Source: DASWVC01 sp036401335
GTDB lineage: Bacteria; Verrucomicrobiota; Verrucomicrobiia; Chthoniobacterales; JAFAMB01
Direction: 5' to 3'
Assembly: GCA_036401335.1 (NCBI GenBank)
Contig: DASWVC010000398.1
Span: forward strand, 1-17,700
DNA length: 17,700 nt
Under the pieces are notes generated by a model. It ran no database searches. It was given only the letters and a program-made list of their open reading frames with translations, and was not told where the DNA came from. The first letter of the stretch is position 1; each line of letters begins with the position of its first letter. The translations under genes were made by a program, and so were the position numbers. Shown in pieces: positions 6,541 through 13,514 of the stretch.

Positions 6541-8081
6541 ACTCGCGGGGTTTTCCGATTCGTCAGGTCCTGGTGGCGCTGGTGTTTTTGCCGGCGCTTT
6601 ACTTCGATTTTGTCATCTACCTTGCGGGTAATGCCTGGATCGCCCTGGGCATGCTGGTGGTGATTGCGCTGGGAGCGTACGTTTACCTGAGCACAAGGGC
6701 CTACACGTTCCGTTACCTCTTTCCGGGGTTCCTCGGGTTTGGCCTCTTTGTCATTTTTCCCTTGCTGTACACGGTTTACATCGGTTTCACGAAGTACAAT
6801 TCGCAGAACCTGTTGTCGTACGATCGTGCCGTAGCGGTCCTGCGGCAGGAGACGTACCTCACCGGCGACCTCACGTACACCTACCGGTTGTATGTGCAGG
6901 ACGATGGCCGGTACCTCCTGGCCATCCAGGACGATAAGGACCGGAGTCACCGCTACGTTTCTGATTCTTTTGAGCTCAAGGCCGGCCAACAACCGGCGGT
7001 GACGGATCCTCCGCGGCTGCTTAAGCCACTTGAGGTCAACACTGAACCACCGGGTAAGCCGCTTGAAATGGCCCAAATCACCCGTGAAAAGCTCTTTATC
7101 CCGATGCGCGGACGCCAATTCGCCCTTCCGGACCATTCGCTGGTCGCCTTGGAAGGGCTCACGAAGTTCGCGGCCCGGCAGCCCCTTTGGAACCTTAACC
7201 CGGATGGAACCCTGACGAACCGGACCAATGGAAATGTCATCCACGCCGACTCCCACCTCGGTTATTTCACGAACGAAAAAGGCGAAAAAGTTGGCGTCGG
7301 CTTTCGGACTTTCAGCGGTTTCGAAAACTATTACCGGATCCTCACCGACCCACGCATCCAGGGACCCTTTCTCAAGATCTTTCTCTGGACCGTTGCCTTC
7401 TCGGGCCTGTCGGTTGTCTGCACCTTCGCGGTCGGCATTTTTCTGGCCGTCATTCTGCAATGGAAGGAACTCCGGGGCCGCCGCGTTTACCGAACCCTCT
7501 TGATCCTGCCCTATGCCGTGCCCGCTGTCCTTTCAATTCTGATTTTCCGGGGTTTGTTCAACCAGGAGTTTGGGGCGGTGAATGCGTTCCTGAAGGCAAT
7601 GTTTCATTTTGCGCCCGAATGGGAAACAAACCCCTGGGGTGCACGAGCCATGATTCTGCTCGTCAACGTCTGGCTTGGTTATCCGTACATGATGCTGATC
7701 TGTACCGGCATGCTTCAGGCCATTCCGGACACGATTTACGAGGCGAGCGCAATCGACGGGAGCAATGCCATCGTCGATTTTTTCCAGCTTACCATGCCGC
7801 TGGTGCTGCCGCCTCTCTTTCCCATCCTGATTTCCAGTTTTGCCTTCAACTTCAATAATTTTAACTTGGTGTACCTGCTGACGGCCGGCGGACCAAAAAT
7901 GGTGGGTGGCGGGATTGCCGGGGAAACTGACCTGCTTGTTACCTACACATTCAGCCTCGCTTTCCGCGATTCCGGGACCAACTATGGATTGGCCAGCGCC
8001 ATTGCCACCCTGCTGTTCCTTATCGTCGGTGTGCTGGCCTGGTTAAACTTGCGCATCGGCCGGCGCAACGTGAAGATCTGA
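6537..8081 (+). CDS. malF: Maltose/maltodextrin ABC transporter permease MalF
   Basis: This inner-membrane permease forms the maltose channel with MalG. At 514 residues it equals the length of E. coli MalF. Two hydrophobic helices near the N-terminus (about 10-50) are followed by a third (about 60-82). The large periplasmic P2 domain spans roughly 90-275. The conserved core follows, with QWKELRGRRVYRTLLILPYAVP (308-329) and the EAA loop EASAIDGSNAIVDFFQLTMP (402-421), which docks on the MalK ATPase. FAFNFNNFNLVYLLTAGGP (435-453) matches the MalF helix that forms the sugar site. It starts with GTG overlapping the malE stop. P2 contacts MalE in the enteric system, so its presence is informative. 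The gap of 127 nt to malG contrasts with the tight malE-malF junction. No MalK gene is present in the window. Confidence 0.97.
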   Translation: MNSRGFPIRQVLVALVFLPALYFDFVIYLAGNAWIALGMLVVIALGAYVYLSTRAYTFRYLFPGFLGFGLFVIFPLLYTVYIGFTKYNSQNLLSYDRAVAVLRQETYLTGDLTYTYRLYVQDDGRYLLAIQDDKDRSHRYVSDSFELKAGQQPAVTDPPRLLKPLEVNTEPPGKPLEMAQITREKLFIPMRGRQFALPDHSLVALEGLTKFAARQPLWNLNPDGTLTNRTNGNVIHADSHLGYFTNEKGEKVGVGFRTFSGFENYYRILTDPRIQGPFLKIFLWTVAFSGLSVVCTFAVGIFLAVILQWKELRGRRVYRTLLILPYAVPAVLSILIFRGLFNQEFGAVNAFLKAMFHFAPEWETNPWGARAMILLVNVWLGYPYMMLICTGMLQAIPDTIYEASAIDGSNAIVDFFQLTMPLVLPPLFPILISSFAFNFNNFNLVYLLTAGGPKMVGGGIAGETDLLVTYTFSLAFRDSGTNYGLASAIATLLFLIVGVLAWLNLRIGRRNVKI

Positions 8082-8208
8082 GTTTGCGTTGCCCGTTTTT
8101 AATTCGTTACGTACCCATGAATTTTTGCCGGCCATTGTCTTTCGCCTCGAACCGAGTCAACGTTCTCACCCACGCGGCGTTTTGCCTTGGCAGGGGCCTT
8201 GAACGCTT

Positions 8209-9204
8209 ATGAGCGGTTCCGGTAACGAAACTACCCTGGCCGGCCAGAAGCCACGTGCCATCGTCAAGGCCGCGCCGGCGGCGCCTCGGGCTTCGCCGTT
8301 CATGACCTCGGGCCGCCGGTTGCTCGTTCGAAAACTCCTCGCGCACGGCGTGCTGTTGACGTTCCTGGCACTTGTCCTGGTTCCGTTCGTGATGGTCGTG
8401 TCGGCGTCGTTCCGCCAGGGGAACTTCGCGCCGAGCCGGCTCCTGCCGGACAAAGTAAGCCTTGACCATTGGAAATTCGTGCTGGGCATCCCTTACCAGG
8501 AAATTGTTAATCCGGCGACTGGCGAGGCCCGAACCATTAAGCCGAGCGTTCCGCCGTTGCTCTGGTTTTGGAATTCAATCAAAATTTCGTTCGTCGCTTC
8601 GGCTGGGATCATCCTCCTGTCCGGCACTGCGGCGTACGCGTTTGCGCGGCTCAAATTCAAATTTCGCACGCCCACCTTGAGCGCCTTGCTGATCTTGCAA
8701 ATGTTTCCGATGGTGCTCGCGCTCGTGGCCTTTTACGTGATCCTGGACTTTACGGGCACCTACGTGAGATGGCTTGGCCTGAACACGCAAGCCGGCCTGG
8801 TTCTCGTGTACCTGGGCGGGATTTCTTCTTACATTTGGATGATCAAAGGCTACTTTGACACCATCCCGGCGAGCATGGAAGAATCGGCACGGATCGACGG
8901 GGCAAGCGTCTTTCAAACCTTCATCCGGATTCTGCTGCCCATTAGTGCGCCAATTTTCGCCGTTGTCTTCATCCTGTCGTTCATCGGTTACATGTCTGAA
9001 TACCCGGTTGCTTCCGTGGTGTTGCAGACCGGCGAGAACTGGACTTTGGCCGTCGGCGCGAATTCATTTCTTTATGAACAGGAAAAACTTTGGGGCCGAT
9101 TTGCCGCCCTGGCCGTTTTGAGTGGCGTGCCCATTACGGTCATGTTTATGCTTTGCCAACGCTTTGTCATCGGCGGCCTTACCTCCGGTGGCGTTAAAGA
9201 ATAA
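8209..9204 (+). CDS. malG: Maltose/maltodextrin ABC transporter permease MalG
   Basis: This second permease subunit pairs with MalF. The product has 331 residues against 296 in E. coli. The extra length is an Ala/Pro/Arg-rich cytosolic N-terminus (about 1-40) with no counterpart in E. coli MalG. The first helix is near 43-65, followed by SFRQGNFAPSRLLP, as in MalG. Further matches are NSIKISF, AYAFARLKF, LQMFPMVLALVA, LNTQAGLVLVYLGGI and the EAA loop EESARIDGASVFQTFIRILLP (224-244). The C-terminal GLTSGGVKE matches the MalG tail that reaches into MalK. The start at 8209 has AGGGG about 13 nt upstream. A start at Met32 (8302) would give a length nearer E. coli MalG but lacks a ribosome-binding site. 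It is followed after 8 nt by a small gene. Confidence 0.96.
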   Translation: MSGSGNETTLAGQKPRAIVKAAPAAPRASPFMTSGRRLLVRKLLAHGVLLTFLALVLVPFVMVVSASFRQGNFAPSRLLPDKVSLDHWKFVLGIPYQEIVNPATGEARTIKPSVPPLLWFWNSIKISFVASAGIILLSGTAAYAFARLKFKFRTPTLSALLILQMFPMVLALVAFYVILDFTGTYVRWLGLNTQAGLVLVYLGGISSYIWMIKGYFDTIPASMEESARIDGASVFQTFIRILLPISAPIFAVVFILSFIGYMSEYPVASVVLQTGENWTLAVGANSFLYEQEKLWGRFAALAVLSGVPITVMFMLCQRFVIGGLTSGGVKE

Positions 9205-9212
9205 CCCGCCAG

Positions 9213-9446
9213 ATGCGTCAAATCTTAGAGACTGAGCAATACGTCCAGGTACCCCCCATGATGTTGGCCGATCCGTTTTACCGGATCAGTTACCTCATTA
9301 AAGAGGAGATTCGGAAGTACAAATGGATCGAGGGAGAAAAAGGCAGGAAACTTACCTGGGAAGCAGCCCGTAAGGAATGGACTGAGCAACACCGCGACAG
9401 GTACGAAAAATTTTTGATCGACACGTTGAGCTTTCCGGAAGAATAG
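9213..9446 (+). CDS. Small protein of unknown function in the mal operon
   Basis: This 77-residue protein is encoded 8 nt after malG and ahead of a terminator, so it belongs to the malEFG transcript. It has no signal peptide or membrane segment and is predicted to be a charged, mostly helical cytosolic protein. The central part, EEIRKYKWIEGEKGRKLTWE followed by a W-x5-R-x3-F pattern, recalls small uncharacterised proteins carrying a K-W-I-E-x-E-K motif and a following Trp. I recall such a pattern from several phyla but cannot name the family with confidence. Codon usage resembles neighbouring genes less clearly, with more A/T at third positions. The regular spacing and short malG junction support a real gene. 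Function unknown. Confidence 0.7.
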   Translation: MRQILETEQYVQVPPMMLADPFYRISYLIKEEIRKYKWIEGEKGRKLTWEAARKEWTEQHRDRYEKFLIDTLSFPEE

Positions 9447-9470
9447 CAATCGTCAACCGCAATATCTGCA

Positions 9471-9509
9471 CAGGGCAACCCGATTGTGTCGCGGTTGCCC
9501 TGATTTTTT
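9471..9509 (+). terminator. Hairpin terminator abutting the malQ start codon
   Basis: A perfect 10-bp stem, CAGGGCAACC (9471-9480) with GGTTGCCCTG (9493-9502), has a 12-nt loop and is followed by one A and six T residues (9504-9509). It lies 24 nt after the small gene and would end the malE-F-G transcript. The T-run is directly joined to the malQ ATG at 9510, leaving no room for a normal leader on the downstream gene. Confidence 0.85.
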
Positions 9510-11021
9510 ATGCCTACCCCACTTTTTAGCTGGTTAACTTCACGTGCGGCCGGTGTTCTTCTGCACCCCACTTCGCTGCCCGGCCCTACCGGCATCGGCA
9601 CGTTTGGACGTGAAGCCCGACGCTTTGTCGATTTCCTCGCGGGCAGCGGGTTTAAATACTGGCAGGTTTGCCCGTTGGGCCCGACCGGCTACGGCGACTC
9701 GCCTTACCAATGTTTTTCCGCTTTTGCCGGCAACCCTTACCTGATCGACCTGGAAACGCTCGTCTTGGAAGGGTTTCTGGACCTAAATGACCTCGCTCCG
9801 TTGCGGGGCTTGCCCCGAGGAGTGGTCGATTATGGGGCACAATGGAGCCACCGGTGGGACATTCTGAAGCGGGCCCACGCGAACTTTCTGACCAAAGCTC
9901 CTCCGACCGAGCTGGCTGCATTCCGGGATTTTGTGAAGCTGAATAGAGAGTGGCTTGAACCGTATGCCCGTTTTGTCGCGACCAAACAACGGTTTGAAGG
10001 CCGCTCGTGGCTTGAATGGGCGCCCGAGATGAAACGGTACCATTCCGCGCGCAAGTTGCTGGGCAAAGGAGATCTGGCCGATGCTTACGCGGCGCAAACG
10101 TGGTACCAGTTTCAATTCTTCAAGCAGTGGCGCGCACTAAAAGCGTACGCGAATGCGCTTGGCGTCCTCATTTTCGGCGACATCCCGATCTTTGTCGCCC
10201 TGGACAGCGCGGACGTGTGGGTTCATCCGGACCTGTTCCAGATGGACAAAGACCTTAATCCAACGGCTCAGGCCGGCGTGCCGCCCGATTACTTTGCCCA
10301 GGACGGACAACTCTGGGGCAATCCCCTGTACGACTGGAAAAAGCACGAAGCCAAGCGGTATACGTGGTGGTTGGCGCGCCTGGAAGCAAGCTTTCAGTTG
10401 TACGACGTCGTCCGGGTCGACCATTTTCGTGGTTTCGACGAGTATTGCAAAGTCCCGGCCACCGCCACCACCGCCCGTGAGTATAAGTGGGAACCGGGAC
10501 CGGGCCTGCGTTTGTTCCAGGCGATCCATGCCCGTTTCCCCGAAGCCAAGATGGTGGCCGAGGACTTGGGCCTGATCACCGACTCGGTCCGCCAGCTGGT
10601 GAAAGACATCGGGGTGCCCGGCATGAAAGTGATGCAGTTCGGGTTCGAGGGTGCGACTGAGTACCTGCCCCACAATGCCATCCCGAATTCCGTCCTTTAT
10701 ACCGGGACCCACGACAACGACACCACCTGGGGTTGGTACGACCAGCAACCTGCGGCCGTGCATGACTTTTTGCGCCGTTACCTTAGAGTAGCGGGCAACA
10801 CCGTGCCCTGGGATCTGGTCCGGGCCGGGTATGCTTCGGCCTCGCGCTTGTTCATCGTGCCTCTGCAAGACCTGCTTAGCCTCGGCAGCGAGGCGCGGCT
10901 CAACACGCCGGGTCGGCCGGCCGGAAATTGGCAGTGGCGCTACACGGAAGAGCAGTTGGAAGGATTGCAACGGAACAGCGGCCGGTACCTGCGGGAAATG
11001 GCGGAACTGTACGAACGGTAA
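9510..11021 (+). CDS. malQ: 4-alpha-glucanotransferase (amylomaltase), GH77
   Basis: This cytosolic enzyme moves alpha-1,4-glucan segments between maltodextrins and releases glucose. The 503-residue product has the family start AAGVLLHPTSLPGPTGIGTFG (13-33), WQVCPLGPTGYGDSPYQ (51-67), DIPIFVALDSADVW (224-237), and the active-site motifs. These are RVDHFRGF (nucleophile Asp304), MVAEDLG (acid/base Glu351) and GTHDNDT (Asp402). It is the short bacterial form, similar to the Thermus enzyme, without the N-terminal extension of E. coli MalQ. ATG 9510 is the only possible start: an in-frame stop lies at 9501-9503 and no other start codon precedes the conserved region. That ATG follows a terminator T-run directly and has no Shine-Dalgarno sequence. 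It completes the maltodextrin pathway begun by MalEFG. Confidence 0.97.
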   Translation: MPTPLFSWLTSRAAGVLLHPTSLPGPTGIGTFGREARRFVDFLAGSGFKYWQVCPLGPTGYGDSPYQCFSAFAGNPYLIDLETLVLEGFLDLNDLAPLRGLPRGVVDYGAQWSHRWDILKRAHANFLTKAPPTELAAFRDFVKLNREWLEPYARFVATKQRFEGRSWLEWAPEMKRYHSARKLLGKGDLADAYAAQTWYQFQFFKQWRALKAYANALGVLIFGDIPIFVALDSADVWVHPDLFQMDKDLNPTAQAGVPPDYFAQDGQLWGNPLYDWKKHEAKRYTWWLARLEASFQLYDVVRVDHFRGFDEYCKVPATATTAREYKWEPGPGLRLFQAIHARFPEAKMVAEDLGLITDSVRQLVKDIGVPGMKVMQFGFEGATEYLPHNAIPNSVLYTGTHDNDTTWGWYDQQPAAVHDFLRRYLRVAGNTVPWDLVRAGYASASRLFIVPLQDLLSLGSEARLNTPGRPAGNWQWRYTEEQLEGLQRNSGRYLREMAELYER

Positions 11022-11045
11022 ACGGGCAGGCAGCCAAATTGCAAG

Positions 11046-11076
11046 GGACCGCTCCTTCACCTTGAAAAAGCGGTCC
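11046..11076. other. Inverted repeat in malQ-cupin spacer
   Basis: GGACCGCT (11046-11053) is complementary to AGCGGTCC (11069-11076), giving an 8-bp stem with a 15-nt loop in the 87-nt spacer after malQ. No T-run follows, so it is not a standard terminator. It may protect or process the transcript between malQ and the next gene. Confidence 0.4.
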
Positions 11077-11108
11077 GCCCGGCGTTAGAGAAGGCATCCC
11101 CCCATTTC

Positions 11109-12371
11109 ATGAGAACCATCACTGCCCTTTCCACCACCGACGTGAGCGTGAAGGCGCTGACCGAATCAGCGCTCGAACAAGGTGGCGGCCTGTTGCGCCT
11201 CGCACCCGCCTGGGTACCGCGCTCCTTTTTGCAGCCCGGTCGCCGCCTCAAATTGCATCCGGACGACCTCTACGCTTACGGCCTCAATCGCGGCGGCATC
11301 GACGAACGATGGTTCGCCAGCACCACGCCAGCCGCCAACGAGAACCGTACCCCGGACGAAGGGTTGAGCTACGTCGTTTTCGAAAACAAACGGTTCACGC
11401 TCGCGCAGGCCGTCGTGGAATCGGGCACCGGCCTCATCGGGGAGCCCATCTGGCGGCGGTATGGCAAATGGCCGGTCTACTCAAAGTTCTTTGACAACAT
11501 GGGGCCAATCCCTCACCACATGCACCAGTCCGCGGATCACGCCAAGCTGGTCGGCCAGGAGGGTAAACCGGAAAGCTACTATTTTCCCCCGCAACACAAC
11601 ACGGTTGGCAACAATTTCCCCTACACATTTATGGGGCTTGAACCGGGCACCACGAAAGCGCAGGTGCGGCGCTGCCTTGAGGACTGGAACCGTGGTGACA
11701 ACGGCATCCTGGACCTTTCGAAGGCGTACCGGTTAAAACCGGGCTCCGGCTGGTTGATCGGACCGGGCCTCCTGCACGCTCCGGGTTCGCTCTGTACGTA
11801 CGAGCCACAGTGGGGTTCCGACGTTTTTTCCATGTGGCAGTCCCTGGTGGAGGGGCGCGAAGTTCCCCGGGCGTTGCTGGTCAAGGACATTCCCCCGGAA
11901 AAGCATTTCGACCTCGATTTCATCCTTAGTGAACTGGATTGGGAGGCGAATGTCGACCCCGCCTTTAAGAACAACCATTACCTTGAACCCATCCCCGTGG
12001 CCGATTCTCAAAGCGAGGGGTACGTTGATCGTTGGATTGTGTACGGCAAGATCAACGGCGAACAGCGTTTTACCGCCAAAGAGCTTACCGTGCAGCCCGG
12101 GGTCCGGTGCACCGTCCGTGATGGCGGTGCCTACGGACTCATCGTCGTGCAGGGCCGGGGTAAAATGAACCGGCTTACCTTGGATTGCCCGAAATTGATC
12201 CGATTTGTCGAACTGACGGAAGATGAGGTTTTCTGCTCCGAGCCGGCCGCCAAAGCCGGCGTGACTTTTGAAAATACCAGCGACGTTGAGGATCTGGTCG
12301 TCCTCCGGTACTTTGGACCGGACGCGAACCCTGACGCTCCGGAACTGGGGGCCAGCTTCGGCCAGTTCTGA
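11109..12371 (+). CDS. Cupin-type protein related to type I phosphomannose isomerase
   Basis: This 420-residue cytosolic protein has the layout of class I mannose-6-phosphate isomerases. It shows a metal-site segment HHMHQSADHA (136-145), KPESYYF (153-159) in place of the K-x-E-x-WY motif, GLEPGTTK (176-183), and a late cupin strand LKPGSGWLIGPGLLHAPGS (209-227), corresponding to the G-D-V-F-x-I-P-A-G-T-x-H-A motif. YEPQWGSDVF follows, as YEIQQSSDTTYR does in the family. His136/138, Glu155 and His223 are likely metal ligands. A second cupin-like half occupies 300-420. The divergence from true ManA suggests another sugar or sugar-phosphate substrate. It is followed after 44 nt by an isomerase gene and then a dehydrogenase gene, so probably acts in the same catabolic route. 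Fold is fairly sure, substrate unknown. Confidence 0.75.
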   Translation: MRTITALSTTDVSVKALTESALEQGGGLLRLAPAWVPRSFLQPGRRLKLHPDDLYAYGLNRGGIDERWFASTTPAANENRTPDEGLSYVVFENKRFTLAQAVVESGTGLIGEPIWRRYGKWPVYSKFFDNMGPIPHHMHQSADHAKLVGQEGKPESYYFPPQHNTVGNNFPYTFMGLEPGTTKAQVRRCLEDWNRGDNGILDLSKAYRLKPGSGWLIGPGLLHAPGSLCTYEPQWGSDVFSMWQSLVEGREVPRALLVKDIPPEKHFDLDFILSELDWEANVDPAFKNNHYLEPIPVADSQSEGYVDRWIVYGKINGEQRFTAKELTVQPGVRCTVRDGGAYGLIVVQGRGKMNRLTLDCPKLIRFVELTEDEVFCSEPAAKAGVTFENTSDVEDLVVLRYFGPDANPDAPELGASFGQF

Positions 12372-12378
12372 AACGCTC

Positions 12379-12395
12379 AAGGGGGCACGCCCCTT
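12379..12395. other. Short hairpin in cupin-isomerase spacer
   Basis: AAGGGG (12379-12384) pairs with CCCCTT (12390-12395) around a 5-nt loop in the 44-nt spacer before the isomerase gene. The sequence around it, CAAGGG then CGC and CCTTCACC, resembles the spacer after malQ (11042-11061). Confidence 0.35.
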
Positions 12396-12415
12396 CACCG
12401 CAACCATCCCCAGAC

Positions 12416-13498
12416 ATGAGATACCCCAAATTGCACAACGCGATGTGGCCCGGCCTCGTCGGCAAAGGCCCTGGTTCCGAGCCCTTCATCGACCTCGACA
12501 CGATGCTTGACCTCACCGCCCAGGCCGAGGTCGACGGGCACCGGTTCGACGGCGTCGACCTTTTCGTCGCCGATCCCCACATCAGCATCGATGCCTCGCC
12601 GGATGACATTGCCCGGCTGGCCGAAAAACTTGTCCAGCGTTCCTTGGTCGCAGGTTCCTTGGTTGCACCCGTCTGGCCGCCCACCGGAGGCGGGTCGGCC
12701 ATGGGGTCGGCCGATGAACGACGAAAATTTCTGACCCAGGTTCGGAAAGCCTGCGCTTTCGGCCAAGCCCTGCGCAGCTTCGGCGTCAGACCCAGCGGAG
12801 TGGTGCGAATCGACACGGCAACCGACCCGGGCACCTGGGCGGCTGACTCCCTCGCCACGAAAAAACTGGTCGAAACCCTTCGCGAAGCCTGTGCCATTGC
12901 CGCCGACCATAACGAGCGCCTGGCTGCCGAAGGCGAGATTTGCTGGGGCGGCCTGCACAGTTGGAAAAAGGCGGTTCAACTCCTCGAAGCGGTGGACCGG
13001 CCGTCCCAACTCGGTTTCCAAGCGGATATGGCCCACACGCTGCTCTACACGCTCGGCGCCAACGCCGAGGAAGATCGGATCCTGCCCTCCGGTTACGACT
13101 GGAAAGATCCGCAGGTTTTGCAAGAGGCGCTTCAAGCCATGACCCGGGCGTTGCGGCCGTGGACCATCGATTTCCACGTTGCCCAGAACGACGCAACGGT
13201 GAAAGGCGCGGGGTCGCACGACAAGACCGGCCGCCATTGCCTTCCCGACGATCCCAACGGCAAACTCGACGTCGTCCGCGATGCCGCCCACTGGCTGCGC
13301 CAGGAAAACGGCGAGTTAACGAAAGCATTCCGCCACATCTGCTGGGACGGCTGCATGTTTCCAAATGAAGTGATGTTGAAGCCGGAAACCTGGCAATCCG
13401 TGCTGGCAGCCATGTTGGCCGTCCAGCATGCGCATGGCTGGAATGAAGGCAGCCCGGCGAAAACCCGGCAAGACTCCCTGGCTCCGGCTCAACCCTAG
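12416..13498 (+). CDS. TIM-barrel sugar (phosphate) isomerase/epimerase family protein
   Basis: This 360-residue cytosolic protein belongs to the xylose isomerase-like / AP endonuclease family 2 TIM-barrel fold. Likely divalent-metal ligands in order are Glu174 in EGEICWGG, Asp204 and His207 in FQADMAHTL, and His254 in DFHVAQND. A GRHCLPDDPNGKLD stretch (272-285) corresponds to the conserved H-x-x-PG-x-G-x-x-D loop. The early TLV-like strand and SLVAPVWPP (81-89) also fit. Such enzymes interconvert aldoses and ketoses or epimerise keto sugars, often with a Gfo/Idh/MocA partner, and that partner is the next gene (16 nt away). The start at 12416 has no strong Shine-Dalgarno sequence. The exact substrate cannot be read from sequence. 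Confidence 0.85.
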   Translation: MRYPKLHNAMWPGLVGKGPGSEPFIDLDTMLDLTAQAEVDGHRFDGVDLFVADPHISIDASPDDIARLAEKLVQRSLVAGSLVAPVWPPTGGGSAMGSADERRKFLTQVRKACAFGQALRSFGVRPSGVVRIDTATDPGTWAADSLATKKLVETLREACAIAADHNERLAAEGEICWGGLHSWKKAVQLLEAVDRPSQLGFQADMAHTLLYTLGANAEEDRILPSGYDWKDPQVLQEALQAMTRALRPWTIDFHVAQNDATVKGAGSHDKTGRHCLPDDPNGKLDVVRDAAHWLRQENGELTKAFRHICWDGCMFPNEVMLKPETWQSVLAAMLAVQHAHGWNEGSPAKTRQDSLAPAQP

Positions 13499-13514
13499 GC
13501 TACCCCGTGCCGTC

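Noticed and set aside
6468..7460. 330-codon open frame on the minus strand
   Set aside because: It is antisense to malF, whose match to the MalF family is complete. The product shows no domain and is dominated by charged residues.
10137..11060. 307-codon open frame on the minus strand
   Set aside because: It is antisense to the catalytic half of malQ and has no family features.
11046..11076. Hairpin after malQ as an intrinsic terminator
   Set aside because: The stem is good, but it has a 15-nt loop and no T-run, and the next gene follows closely on the same strand.
12395..13291. 298-codon open frame on the minus strand
   Set aside because: It is antisense to the TIM-barrel isomerase gene; only composition keeps the frame open.
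13428..13514. In-frame 5' extension of the Gfo/Idh/MocA gene
   Set aside because: It overlaps the end of the isomerase gene by 71 nt and adds residues ahead of the Rossmann fold, which normally begins within a few residues of the start.
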